A stretch of 64,000 nt of DNA from Spirirestis rafaelensis WJT71-NPBG6. Its GTDB lineage: Bacteria; Cyanobacteriota; Cyanobacteriia; Cyanobacteriales; Nostocaceae. The position numbers were made by a program, and so were the translations under genes. The notes below the pieces were generated by a model. That model saw only the letters and a program-made list of their open reading frames with translations. It was not told the DNA's origin and searched no databases. The DNA lies in the NCBI GenBank assembly GCA_019359015.1, contig JAHHID010000010.1, forward strand, positions 61,314 through 125,313. The letters are read 5' to 3'. Every line of letters begins with the position of its first letter. Within the stretch, counting starts at the first letter, position 1. Shown in pieces: positions 44,076-51,539 of this stretch.

Positions 44076-45035
44076 CTACAACATTGAAGCCCACGTAGGT
44101 GGGCTTTGTTCGTATAGCCCCAGACTTCCAGTCTGAGGGGCTTTTAACGCAGAACATTCATCTTGTTCGGTTAGGGAAGCCAAGTCATCCTCAACTAGCT
44201 TCACAAGCTCAGGTAAATCTTCCAAAGAAGGCTTACGAGTGAAGCGAGAGAAGCTAACATTTTTAATCAGTTCACTACAAAGACGTAGATGATCGGCAAC
44301 AAATTCCGGATCTGTTACCAAACTAATAGCGCGGCTATGACGTACCAATTCCACAAAAGCATCCTGCGGTTGTAGAGTAGTAATCTCGTGTTCAGTTCCT
44401 TTAGCTAGCACGTAAATTCGCTGTAGCGGTAGGGGAGTTTGCTGAAAACCACGGGCGAATTTGTAGGATAGTTTTGGAGCGTCTTGGTAAATTGGCGATA
44501 AGCTGGCTGTATCTTGTCCCAAGGAAGAAGCTGCCTCGGGCCAAATTTTGAACTGGGGATAAGCTGGGAAAACGATTGGGCAACCTGTGCCAATTTGGAT
44601 CGGCATGACATCATCTGTTAAGACATCATAGCCGTTGGTATGGAAGGCGGTTGCCAAAGTTGACTTACCCCAGCCAGAACCACCCATAAATGCCACTGCT
44701 TTATTGTTGATGTTCACACCACTAGCGTGAAGTACTAGCAGTCCCCGTTGGCGCAGTAGTACACATAATATTGGTCCTAGAAGTATGGTACGCAGGAGAG
44801 CTTCATCAACTCCCGGCACAGGATCGATGATTATTTCACGTCCCTGGTAAATTAAAAATTTACCAACTTCTGCGACTTCACCGTGAAAATTCTTACCAGC
44901 GTTATGTTGAGTTTCAGTTGCATCATCTGCTTTGCCAAACCGGATAATCACCTCTGGCTTGCCTTCGCTCTCAACTAGTTCCGGCAGACATAGTTGTGAA
45001 CCAATGCATAAATTATAAGCTTTGTAAATTATCAT
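44076..45035 (-). CDS. HPr-kinase-like kinase of the lasso peptide cluster
   Basis: A 319-residue protein with the HPr-kinase/PEPCK-like P-loop fold: Walker A GGSGWGKSTLA (about 117-127), then VLTDDVMPIQ and an HPrK-like C-terminal half. In paeninodin and pseudomycoidin clusters a kinase of this type phosphorylates the precursor's C-terminal Ser. Here the precursors end in Thr and Gln, so the target residue is open. The last 21 or so residues (PQTGSLGLYEQSPPTWAS) are encoded by a dispersed repeat that ran into the gene. ATG 45035, weak ribosome-binding site. Confidence 0.82.
   Translation of the reverse strand: MIIYKAYNLCIGSQLCLPELVESEGKPEVIIRFGKADDATETQHNAGKNFHGEVAEVGKFLIYQGREIIIDPVPGVDEALLRTILLGPILCVLLRQRGLLVLHASGVNINNKAVAFMGGSGWGKSTLATAFHTNGYDVLTDDVMPIQIGTGCPIVFPAYPQFKIWPEAASSLGQDTASLSPIYQDAPKLSYKFARGFQQTPLPLQRIYVLAKGTEHEITTLQPQDAFVELVRHSRAISLVTDPEFVADHLRLCSELIKNVSFSRFTRKPSLEDLPELVKLVEDDLASLTEQDECSALKAPQTGSLGLYEQSPPTWASML
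44087..44141. repeat. Dispersed hairpin repeat (copy 2 of 3), inside the kinase gene's 3' end
   Basis: GAAGCCCACGTAGGTGGGCT, then CGTATAGCCCCAGACTTCCA and GTCTGAGGG. Same layout as at 27203-27258 and 50415-50470. Read on the minus strand it is translated as the final residues of the kinase and supplies nearly all of the tail before the TAG. Confidence 0.85.
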
Positions 45036-45222
45036 ATCTCAATTCGTTTATGTAAGGGTAGCTAAATACTATGTTTGTTTTATTATTTATAGTTTTCGCT
45101 TGTAGAGCATCAGATTTGTTGAGCAACTCCTCCCTAATAACACAGAAGAAGTTCTTTAATTATGGAAGATAAACTTAATACAACTTGTAACTTAGAAGGC
45201 TTATGTCGCTTACTTTTATCTA

Positions 45223-45254
45223 ATTACCACAGCGGCATTTGCCCCTGTGGTAAT
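45223..45254. promoter_or_regulatory. 10-bp stem hairpin between precursor and kinase
   Basis: ATTACCACAG pairs perfectly with CTGTGGTAAT around a 12-base loop. No T-run follows on the minus strand, so it is not a standard terminator. It could act as an mRNA 3' stabiliser or attenuator. Confidence 0.45.
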
Positions 45255-45270
45255 GTATTTAGTAATCCAA

Positions 45271-45351
45271 CACACAAAGTTTAATACTAATTAAAGTTCG
45301 TAACAGTCGCTAAAGCGATATACCGATTAAAAACCTATCAAACTTTGTGTG
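45271..45351. promoter_or_regulatory. Long-range inverted repeat downstream of precursor A2
   Basis: CACACAAAGTTT (45271-45282) and AAACTTTGTGTG (45340-45351) are exact complements, with flanking bases also partly matching. On the minus strand it lies 60 bases after the A2 stop, so it could fold the 3' end of a precursor transcript. Confidence 0.45.
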
Positions 45352-45408
45352 GTGAAGTACTAGTGAAATAATTTATAAAAACTCAATCCAAAGATTTTGT
45401 TTCTAAAA

Positions 45409-45633
45409 TTATTGTCCTTGCAATGTTCCTCTCGGCGTCACCTCGGTGCTTGGGGGGGTAAGGACCCCATCGACTGAACCATTACCAGTAATGGGCGAAC
45501 CACCTGCGGTTATCGGAGAAGAACCAGCGTTGAAGAACAAGAAATCGTTCCTATCGGTCTGACCAGTGAACTCTGTAATTGCCTCAACGCTACCGTGAGT
45601 GGTCAGGTTGGGTGTGCTGTACTGCTTTTTCAT
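45409..45633 (-). CDS. Lasso peptide precursor A2
   Basis: A 74-residue precursor. Leader MKKQYSTPNLTTHGSVEAIT matches YxxPxLxxxGxxxxxT, the motif bound by B1 (Y5, P8, L10, G14, T20). With Thr at -2, the core would be residues 22-74, starting FTGQTDRNDFLFFN: Phe1 and Asp9, allowing a nine-residue macrolactam. The tail contains SPIT at 39-42 and 46-49 and NGSVDG, shared with A1. The core would be 53 residues, much longer than typical lasso peptides (about 15-25), so a follower may be removed or the product differs. ATG 45633 with AAGGA 9 bases upstream. Confidence 0.85.
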   Translation of the reverse strand: MKKQYSTPNLTTHGSVEAITEFTGQTDRNDFLFFNAGSSPITAGGSPITGNGSVDGVLTPPSTEVTPRGTLQGQ

Positions 45634-45639
45634 GAATGA

Positions 45640-45780
45640 ATATCCTTGTTTTGAGTTTGTTGTTTACGTAGTTTTAGTCTGAAGTAGTGCCCCTGAAAGT
45701 TGGACTTACGGTGTGGCTTGGTAGCGGGAAATACTGCAACTACCAAATCCACAACCTGCCAAGATATTGGACTCATAGCA
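45640..45780 (-). repeat. Precursor upstream element, copy next to A2
   Basis: Shares a 33-bp identical block (45729-45761, matching 46195-46227) and further blocks (GGACTTACGG, GTGTCCCT/GTGCCCCT-like) with the region upstream of precursor A1. On the minus strand it precedes A2's ribosome-binding site. The reading frame SWQVVDLVVAVF is conserved between copies without indels, though no shared start codon exists. Confidence 0.75.
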
Positions 45781-45899
45781 TCACTTGGTTGTAGTTGTGC
45801 TACAAAGCCAAGATGAGTGCCTGTCAAAGTGGGCTTTGCTGATATGAGCCGTTATTAAGAGTTTTTCAGGAACATTCATCAGCATAGTTAGCTGAAACT

Positions 45900-46103
45900 C
45901 TATGTCCTTGGAATGATAATTCCGTCGACTGAACCATTACCATTGATTCCATCATGGTTATTACCATTGATTCCATCAGTGTCTGGAATTTGAGCACCAT
46001 TAAAAAATACAAAATCGGTTAATGCTTTATTGCCAAATGCCTGTGTGATAGCTCCCACGTTGCCATGAGTAGTCAGTATGGGTGTGCTATACGTTTGTTT
46101 CAT
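45900..46103 (-). CDS. Lasso peptide precursor A1
   Basis: A 67-residue precursor. Leader MKQTYSTPILTTHGNVGAIT carries the YxxPxLxxxGxxxxxT motif (Y5, P8, L10, G14, T20). With Thr at -2 the core starts at Ala22: AFGNKALTDFVFFN, so Ala1 and Asp9 could close a nine-residue ring. The tail has DGINGN twice (43-48, 51-56), then NGSVDG and IIIPRT. A predicted core of 46 residues is long for the class. ATG 46103 has GGAG 9 bases upstream; an in-frame TTG at 46112 is less likely. Confidence 0.85.
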   Translation of the reverse strand: MKQTYSTPILTTHGNVGAITQAFGNKALTDFVFFNGAQIPDTDGINGNNHDGINGNGSVDGIIIPRT

Positions 46104-46109
46104 GAGTTT

Positions 46110-46238
46110 CAACTCCTGTTCTCTGTTGTCTATCTAGTTAGCAATTACGGTAGTGTCCCTGTTTTATGGACTTACGGAGTGAGTTTATTGCAGTAAATAC
46201 TGCAACTACCAAATCCACAACCTGCCAGGAAGTTACAT
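46110..46238 (-). repeat. Precursor upstream element, copy next to A1
   Basis: Homologous to 45640-45780 upstream of A2, with 46195-46227 identical to 45729-45761. It starts directly after the cyclase gene stop. It includes TTGCAGTA-TT-TACTGCAA, a perfect 8-bp hairpin on the minus strand that the A2 copy only partly keeps. Confidence 0.75.
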
Positions 46239-48266
46239 TTATGGCATAACTTTTTTGTGTTCCAGCCACAAAGCTAAAATTACTGCTTGCCAAACTGCCA
46301 TATAGTCGTCGTTACTGACTTGGTTGCCGGCTAATATTATTCGCTGGTAAGCTGCTTGTAGAAAATCTAAATCAATATATTTTTCAAGACTTTTAATTTT
46401 ATGAGACATCACCTCATCCAGAATTTGGCGATCGCGGTTTAGTATCCCATCATTGAAATTAGGTGACAAATCTGTTTTACCGCCACGCCACTGCACTTTT
46501 TCAGGTAGAATTCCTTCTAAGGCACGACGCATCACCATGCGTCCCCATCCTTGGTATAACTTCTGATCCGAAGGCAATGCGAGACAAAATTCAATTAATC
46601 GCTTATCCATAAAGGGATGACGCGCTTCTAAAGAAAACATTGCCGCATACTGATCCATCTGCTCTAAAGTGTAAGCTAATATACCTTGATTCAGGCTACG
46701 CCAATGCTCTTCTCTTAACGTTGTGGGTGTTTCACTGAAGACTTCTAATTTCTGGATACGTTCATCAAGATGAATGCGTTCGGCAAAGTTACGGTTAACT
46801 AAAGGAGTCTCTGGTACAAAAGGTTTAGCAAGTTTAGTTTGTCTAGGTCGCGGTTGCCAAACTTGACGTATTTGTTGTAAAAAAGGTTTAATTCCGTAAT
46901 GGATAATCAACAGTTTGCGCGAGACACCAAAATGTTTGTGGATTAGTTGCACTGCTTTGGCAAAGGCTATCCATCGCCACTGCTTTACTAAATCTGGAAG
47001 ATATGGTAATCCATGACTGCGAAACACAGCGTAAGGTGAGACATTATGGTGTGGTCCGATCGCTGTGGCTTCTTGTATTAAAGTTTTCCATTTACCTTGC
47101 CGTCCAAGTTCAGTGAGTTTAGTTACACCGTGGCTAACTGTGGTATCGCCATCAAATCCATCAAGGGAAATTCTCAGCCCCAATTCCTTAATAGTGCGGT
47201 TGATCATCCAAGGATAAAAATGACTTGGACCAAGTAGAGCCTCATCTTCGTACTGAAAAATGCTATCTAGATTAGATAAAGGGCTAAACTCGTCACCGTG
47301 GACGTAGTGGGGAGTAAGTTCCCCTTGCTCTAGCACCGCATTGATAAAAGGGCGTTCATCACACTCTGTTATTATATCAAAAATACTGGATATTGTACGT
47401 AACGGAGTTTTATTTTCTTTACTAAGTAGATCACGCGCTACACAGGTAACAGCAGAAGAATCTAATCCACCGCTTAAATGGGTGATGATGGGAAAAGCGC
47501 TACGGAGACGGCAACGGACTGCTTCTGTAAAAATTTTCTGAAACTCTTTTGCATAAGCCTCATCAGAATCAAGCTTTATTTCTCGATTTGGGTCAAGTGC
47601 CCAATATGACCATAACTGTATTCCCGACTGATTAACCACCATGCTGTGTGCTGGGGGAAGCCGCAGAATGTCTTGGTAAGTTGTGATGGTTTTATCTTCC
47701 ATCGTCAATGCCAGATAGTCGCCAATCCTTACCTCATTGAGTCGGTGTGGCACTTCAGGTAAACTCAATAGTGCTTTGATTTCTGAGGCAAACAGAAAAG
47801 CTTTTCTGGGTTGATAGTAGTAGTAAAATGGCTTGACTCCGAAATGATCTCTAGCACAAAACAGAGACTGCTGGCGTTTGTCCCAAATGGCAAAGGCAAA
47901 GTCACCTAAAAGATGTTCTGGGCAAGATTCTTTCCATTTCTGATAAGCAGCCAATATCAGCTGGCTATCCGTAATTTTATCAGGTGGACAGTTATTAAAG
48001 TCTAGCTCAGAAATCAACTCATGACGATTATCTATGCGGGCATCTGATGTAATAATCAAATCACCCGTAGAGTTAGCAAAAGGTAGCTCTTCTAGCAAAG
48101 ATTCGGGAGTAGTCCACAGCATTCGATGCCCGAAACCAACAGCCCCATCAACCCAGATATCTGCACGATCCGGTCCTCGATGGGTGAGGATATCTACCAT
48201 TTGTGCTAAATCTGCACTGTTTACAGGGCGATCGCCCAAATAGTGAATTCCCATAATGCCACTCAT
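46239..48266 (-). CDS. Lasso cyclase, asparagine-synthetase-like (C protein)
   Basis: A 675-residue AsnB-like enzyme predicted to adenylate the core Asp side chain and close the macrolactam. The N-terminal glutaminase-like domain starts MSGIMGIHYLG: residue 2 is Ser rather than the catalytic Cys of true amidotransferases, as expected if no ammonia is made. The domain keeps HRGPDRADIWVDG, LFCARDHFGVKPFYY. The ATP-pyrophosphatase site is THLSGGLDSSAVTCVA (about 265-280). The C-terminal part has LEARHPFMDKRLIEF and LPEKVQWRGGKTDLSP, typical of this family. Start ATG 48266 overlaps the B2 stop by 4 bases (ATGA). Confidence 0.9.
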   Translation of the reverse strand: MSGIMGIHYLGDRPVNSADLAQMVDILTHRGPDRADIWVDGAVGFGHRMLWTTPESLLEELPFANSTGDLIITSDARIDNRHELISELDFNNCPPDKITDSQLILAAYQKWKESCPEHLLGDFAFAIWDKRQQSLFCARDHFGVKPFYYYYQPRKAFLFASEIKALLSLPEVPHRLNEVRIGDYLALTMEDKTITTYQDILRLPPAHSMVVNQSGIQLWSYWALDPNREIKLDSDEAYAKEFQKIFTEAVRCRLRSAFPIITHLSGGLDSSAVTCVARDLLSKENKTPLRTISSIFDIITECDERPFINAVLEQGELTPHYVHGDEFSPLSNLDSIFQYEDEALLGPSHFYPWMINRTIKELGLRISLDGFDGDTTVSHGVTKLTELGRQGKWKTLIQEATAIGPHHNVSPYAVFRSHGLPYLPDLVKQWRWIAFAKAVQLIHKHFGVSRKLLIIHYGIKPFLQQIRQVWQPRPRQTKLAKPFVPETPLVNRNFAERIHLDERIQKLEVFSETPTTLREEHWRSLNQGILAYTLEQMDQYAAMFSLEARHPFMDKRLIEFCLALPSDQKLYQGWGRMVMRRALEGILPEKVQWRGGKTDLSPNFNDGILNRDRQILDEVMSHKIKSLEKYIDLDFLQAAYQRIILAGNQVSNDDYMAVWQAVILALWLEHKKVMP

Positions 48267-48715
48267 AATTTGACTCCTTCAAGAGATGGTAGTGGCATAA
48301 AGCGGGAAAGGTCTTCGAGATTGCCAATTACAACTAGTCCTTGATATTCGATCCAAGCGTGAGCTTCTAATTTTCCTCCTTCTGCTTTGGCAACACCTAT
48401 ACGGAATTCACAAGCGAGACTGTGGCGATTCATCAATACTTGGGTTGCCAAAGCGCGAGCCAAACACTTGGCACCAGGCACATAGGGGCTAACTGCGTTG
48501 ACAGCCCAGGCAATTTTGCGAACGGAAACTGGGTTTGTCACTTGTAGGCGATCGCTTGGCTGACTAATTTTTGCTAACACCTTTAAAAGATTGCGGAAGG
48601 GCATTAACCACAGCCCTATCCTGATGGTTGCAAGTAAAATTAAAGTCATCATCAAAAGGTGGCGATCGCCTGCTCCCATCCGAAAAAAATTAAATAGTCG
48701 TATTATTTTTGACAT
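48263..48715 (-). CDS. Lasso peptide leader protease (B2, transglutaminase-like)
   Basis: A 150-residue cysteine protease of the lasso B2 family (PF13471-like), predicted to cut between leader and core. Catalytic residues are visible: Cys in PGAKCLARALATQVL, His in EAHAWIEYQG, and a following acidic residue in NLEDLS. The N-terminal 60 residues contain a hydrophobic helix (LMMTLILLATIRIGLWLM). Start ATG 48715 overlaps B1 by 26 bases, and its stop overlaps the cyclase start, so B1-B2-C are translationally coupled. Confidence 0.9.
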   Translation of the reverse strand: MSKIIRLFNFFRMGAGDRHLLMMTLILLATIRIGLWLMPFRNLLKVLAKISQPSDRLQVTNPVSVRKIAWAVNAVSPYVPGAKCLARALATQVLMNRHSLACEFRIGVAKAEGGKLEAHAWIEYQGLVVIGNLEDLSRFMPLPSLEGVKL

Positions 48716-49004
48716 CGATTAGTCCCGCAGCCTGAAGGTCTTGAAGCAATGCTTTGAGGTCGCGATCGCACTGTTGAGCCTCAACTTCGTATTCTTGCAG
48801 AAGAGTCTGCTCAATATCAGACACAGCCTTTGGTTGCTGAATGAAATTCCAGATTCTTGCTCCCACTTCATTCAAACCGTGATAAACTCCAGTCTTCAGA
48901 TTGAGAATCACTGCTTCACCGCCAAGATCGGAAGAAATTTGCTCCTCATTTGCAACTATTATTGAAGACTCTAAAATTTCCCGGTCTAGTTGTTTTGAAT
49001 TCAT
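48690..49004 (-). CDS. Lasso leader recognition protein (B1, PqqD-like RRE)
   Basis: A 104-residue winged-helix RiPP recognition element that binds the precursor leader. PqqD-like features: SDLGGEAVILNLKTGVYHGLNEVGARIWNFI and an acidic C-terminal helix region. In lasso systems the separate B1 delivers the leader to B2 and the cyclase. ATG 49004 is preferred over TTG 49013. It is the first gene of the minus-strand operon. Confidence 0.9.
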   Translation of the reverse strand: MNSKQLDREILESSIIVANEEQISSDLGGEAVILNLKTGVYHGLNEVGARIWNFIQQPKAVSDIEQTLLQEYEVEAQQCDRDLKALLQDLQAAGLIDVKNNTTI

Positions 49005-49013
49005 GGTTTTCAA

Positions 49014-49781
49014 ATTTGCTTTGGCTAATTGATGAGTTTAGATCAAATCCTTGTATAAAAACTATCTGTTCATTAAATGAATATCCGGAAAATTGGCGAA
49101 AGTTCTAAAGTATTTTCCAGACATCAAGTATCTATACGATGATCTTCAGAGGCGGACTCAGTATATAACAATGCCGCCATACAGTACCTATCAGAACTGA
49201 TTGTTGCTAAGTGCATACTTACAGAAAGCAAAGCCAGTTGAGCGACGAAAATCACCACCATTACAGCCAGACCATGACTTATACAAAAATCATCAATAGC
49301 CTTTGGAGGAACCCGATCGCGCTTTGTTCAGATAGTACTAATTAGCCCTGGTATAAAATCTTGATAAAGTTTGTTAGGCTACAATTCGCACAACGGTAGA
49401 TTTTACTAAAACAAGTAGCCTGGTATCTATATTGGTAAGATACTTACGTACCCTATCTTATGGCAGTATACATACGTATGCTATGTTTCGATTTAAGCTT
49501 CATGAAAAAAACACATTCTTGTTAAGAGCGTGTAAAGAAAAATATATGAGAGTGCGAAACACATCTAGCATCCAAAAAACACGAAAGCCATTGATTGATT
49601 AAGCGTGAAGCGGAATGTAATCTTAGTAATTTTCATCAACAATGTCAAGCCTCGCTAGCAGTAACTTTCACAGCAGCGGGTTTAAAGATTATCAGCTTAG
49701 TGCATAAAACTTACAGTCAACTTATGCTACTGGTCGATTCTTAACTTTGATGTGACTAATCAAATCAACTCAAGACTCAAG
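49014..49781. other. Upstream region of the lasso operon
   Basis: About 770 bases with no gene recognised. Its left end should hold the operon promoter (minus strand). TCCGGAAAA occurs at 49084-49092; the core TCCGGA is palindromic, so direction is undetermined. Confidence 0.5.
49084..49092. promoter_or_regulatory. TCCGGAAAA site near the lasso operon promoter
   Basis: Same box as at 34057 and 51042, 80 bases before the B1 start codon on the opposite strand. If the box binds a regulator of the exopolysaccharide genes, the lasso operon may share control. Only a short match. Confidence 0.3.
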
Positions 49782-50102
49782 TTACTCAACGATTACTTTA
49801 TTGAGTAAAGCCATCCACATATCTGGTGGTTCAGAATAGTAATCAATTTCCTCAACTTGATATCGACAAGAGTTAGAGCCATTTTTTAAAATGATGTAAT
49901 CACCACGTTTGATACCTTTCCCCTGTCCTGTCATGTAACCTTTTTTCAGGTCGTCTACAAGTTCAAATACATAGTCACGTCCGCAAATGTATTGGCTATA
50001 ATCATAAGTCTTAGTCTGCGGCTGTTTTAATTTATTTGATAAAAGGCTAAACAGCGATGAAAAAATCACCCTAAGGTTGATGCCTGACCTGCTAGAAGAC
50101 AT
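49782..50102 (-). CDS. Unrecognised small protein, about 106 residues
   Basis: The C-terminal 75 residues look like a compact beta-rich domain: QYICGRDYVFELVDDLKKGYM, GKGIKRGDYIILKNGSN and RYQVEEIDYYSEPPDMW. The 'KRGDYIIL...Y.V..I.YY.DP.MW' pattern suggests a small SH3-like barrel, and I believe similar short proteins occur in cyanobacteria, but I assign no function. The N-terminal 30 residues are basic and serine-rich. I choose the internal ATG at 50102; a longer frame to 50180 adds 26 residues without support. Confidence 0.6.
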   Translation of the reverse strand: MSSSRSGINLRVIFSSLFSLLSNKLKQPQTKTYDYSQYICGRDYVFELVDDLKKGYMTGQGKGIKRGDYIILKNGSNSCRYQVEEIDYYSEPPDMWMALLNKVIVE

Positions 50103-50414
50103 AAGTGAGTTGAAAACAATAATGTTGATACCAAAATTGAAACCTCGAGGCAGTGTCCTTGCCGACTGTCTATCCTGCACTACGATTTTATGGTTCAGAA
50201 CGCAATGCTGGCATAAATGTTTGACATAAATAAAAGACGAAGAAAATAGCTACTGTCAACCATTGAACTCCTTAATTTGTAAAATAGTCATTATGTGGCT
50301 GTAGTGAAGGGTAAATAATTTCATATCTTGCACCATACTACCGACAAGAAGGAAGGATGTCGCGTTGTGCGTACAAAATCAACCTGCCTGGACTATTGTA
50401 GAATCAATGATTTT
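50103..50414. other. Intergenic region, no gene seen
   Basis: Short AT-rich gap between the small unknown gene and a dispersed repeat. No RNA gene or operator noted. Confidence 0.45.
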
Positions 50415-50470
50415 GGAGCCTGCCTCCGCAGGCTTTGTACGTATAGCCCTACCGTTATAGGGTAGGTGCA
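50415..50470. repeat. Dispersed hairpin repeat (copy 3 of 3)
   Basis: GGAGCCTGCCTCCGCAGGCT, then TACGTATAGCCCTACCGTTA and TAGGGTAGG. Same overall layout as 27203-27258 and 44087-44141, with changed stem sequences but a conserved central TTTGTACGTATAGCCC-like core. Compensatory stem changes suggest an RNA or DNA hairpin is kept. Confidence 0.7.
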
Positions 50471-50564
50471 TGAGGAGTGAGTAATATCATTTGTCGAAAA
50501 TGAGATTTTAAAGTACTTGACAGTAGCCTGTGAGTGACTGCTATACTAATTGAAGTGAAATCTT

Positions 50565-50636
50565 TGGGGCGTAGCCAAGTGGTAAGGCAGCGGGTTTTGG
50601 TCCCGCCATTCCTAGGTTCGAATCCTAGCGCCCCAG
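50565..50636 (+). tRNA. tRNA-Gln(TTG)
   Basis: Acceptor TGGGGCG/CGCCCCA, discriminator G, D-arm GCCAAGTGGTAAGGC, anticodon stem GCGGG/CCCGC with loop TTTTGGT giving TTG, T-arm CTAGGTTCGAATCCTAG. No encoded CCA. 72 bases, class I. Confidence 0.97.
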
Positions 50637-51539
50637 TTTATTCAAATAAAAGTTATACTTCCTGCACCTTAACTGGGATTTAAGCAGAAACTCGAGCTGA
50701 CATGAGTGAGATAGTGAGGTTTAGTACCTACTCTCTAAATTTAAGCAATGCAAAATCATATTATAAGTACTATTAATATAATTTATATATATTTGTGATT
50801 CAGAGTTTCATATTCTTCAGCTTTATTTCTCAGACAGTGAGTATATTTTATGGTGGGACAGTAGCGAAATAGGAATTGTAATTTGCGTTGACGTTGACTG
50901 TTATCCTGAATAGAGTAATGTGAAATTGTAGAAACCTCTACCGATGATTACCCTGAGAAAAGAGAAAAAAGTGTTTATTGTGTCTACCAATATCAGTATT
51001 AAACCAAGAAAATATACTTAAATCTTTCTCATCAGATTTTATCCGGAAAAGTTTCAACTTGATTAGTAATACTAAACACAATAGACCAACAGAGGAAATT
51101 CTAGTGCTTGAGATGTGACTAAATCCAGTCCGACTTCCAAGATTGGGATTTAAAGCTCAAGCTTTTTAGCTTTCTGGAGAATTAATTAGCCTTTATATTT
51201 ACAGCAATTTTTTGTATAACAAATATCTATATTTTAATTAGCGCTGTATAATTAACAAACCAATTTATGCTGGGTAATGTTACTGTAGTTGTAGTGCATC
51301 GCTCCAAATCAGGTCAGATTGTAAATACTGTCTTCCAGGGTAATAGTTCTATCAGATAGGTCTTCGGTAATACTCAAGTTTGCCCTGAGATTGATTCGAC
51401 TATGAGATTAGTCAGTTCAGTAATTAACCAGGTATGCCGAAAACCACGGCAGCGTAGGAGAAGTTTAACTCCCAATGCCTAAATTTAATTAACACATCAA
51501 AGTGCGTAATTACTGTTAGTAATTTAATTTACCATTGCC
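50637..51539. other. Long upstream region of the Wzc-like kinase gene
   Basis: About 900 bases, AT-rich, no gene seen. TCCGGAAAA at 51042-51050 is preceded by CTTTCT at a 12-base gap, a weaker version of the bipartite element. The length suggests several promoters or a long leader. Confidence 0.5.
51042..51050 (+). promoter_or_regulatory. TCCGGAAAA site upstream of the Wzc-like gene
   Basis: TCCGGAAAA, with AAATCTTTCT ending 12 bases before it. Compared with the two full elements, the left box is degenerate and the gap is 12 instead of 10. It lies about 490 bases upstream of the gene. Confidence 0.38.

Larger units (their letters stand above)
45036..45408. other. Gap between precursor A2 and kinase, with nested inverted repeats
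   Basis: About 370 bases. It holds two inverted repeats, at 45223-45254 and 45271-45351, and no further precursor-like open frame that I can find. The length and structure suggest control of read-through from precursor to downstream genes. Confidence 0.5.

Noticed and set aside
45630..45827. Minus-strand 65-codon frame upstream of precursor A2
   Set aside because: Its ATG is absent from the homologous element upstream of A1 and it lacks a ribosome-binding site. Kept only as a conserved element.
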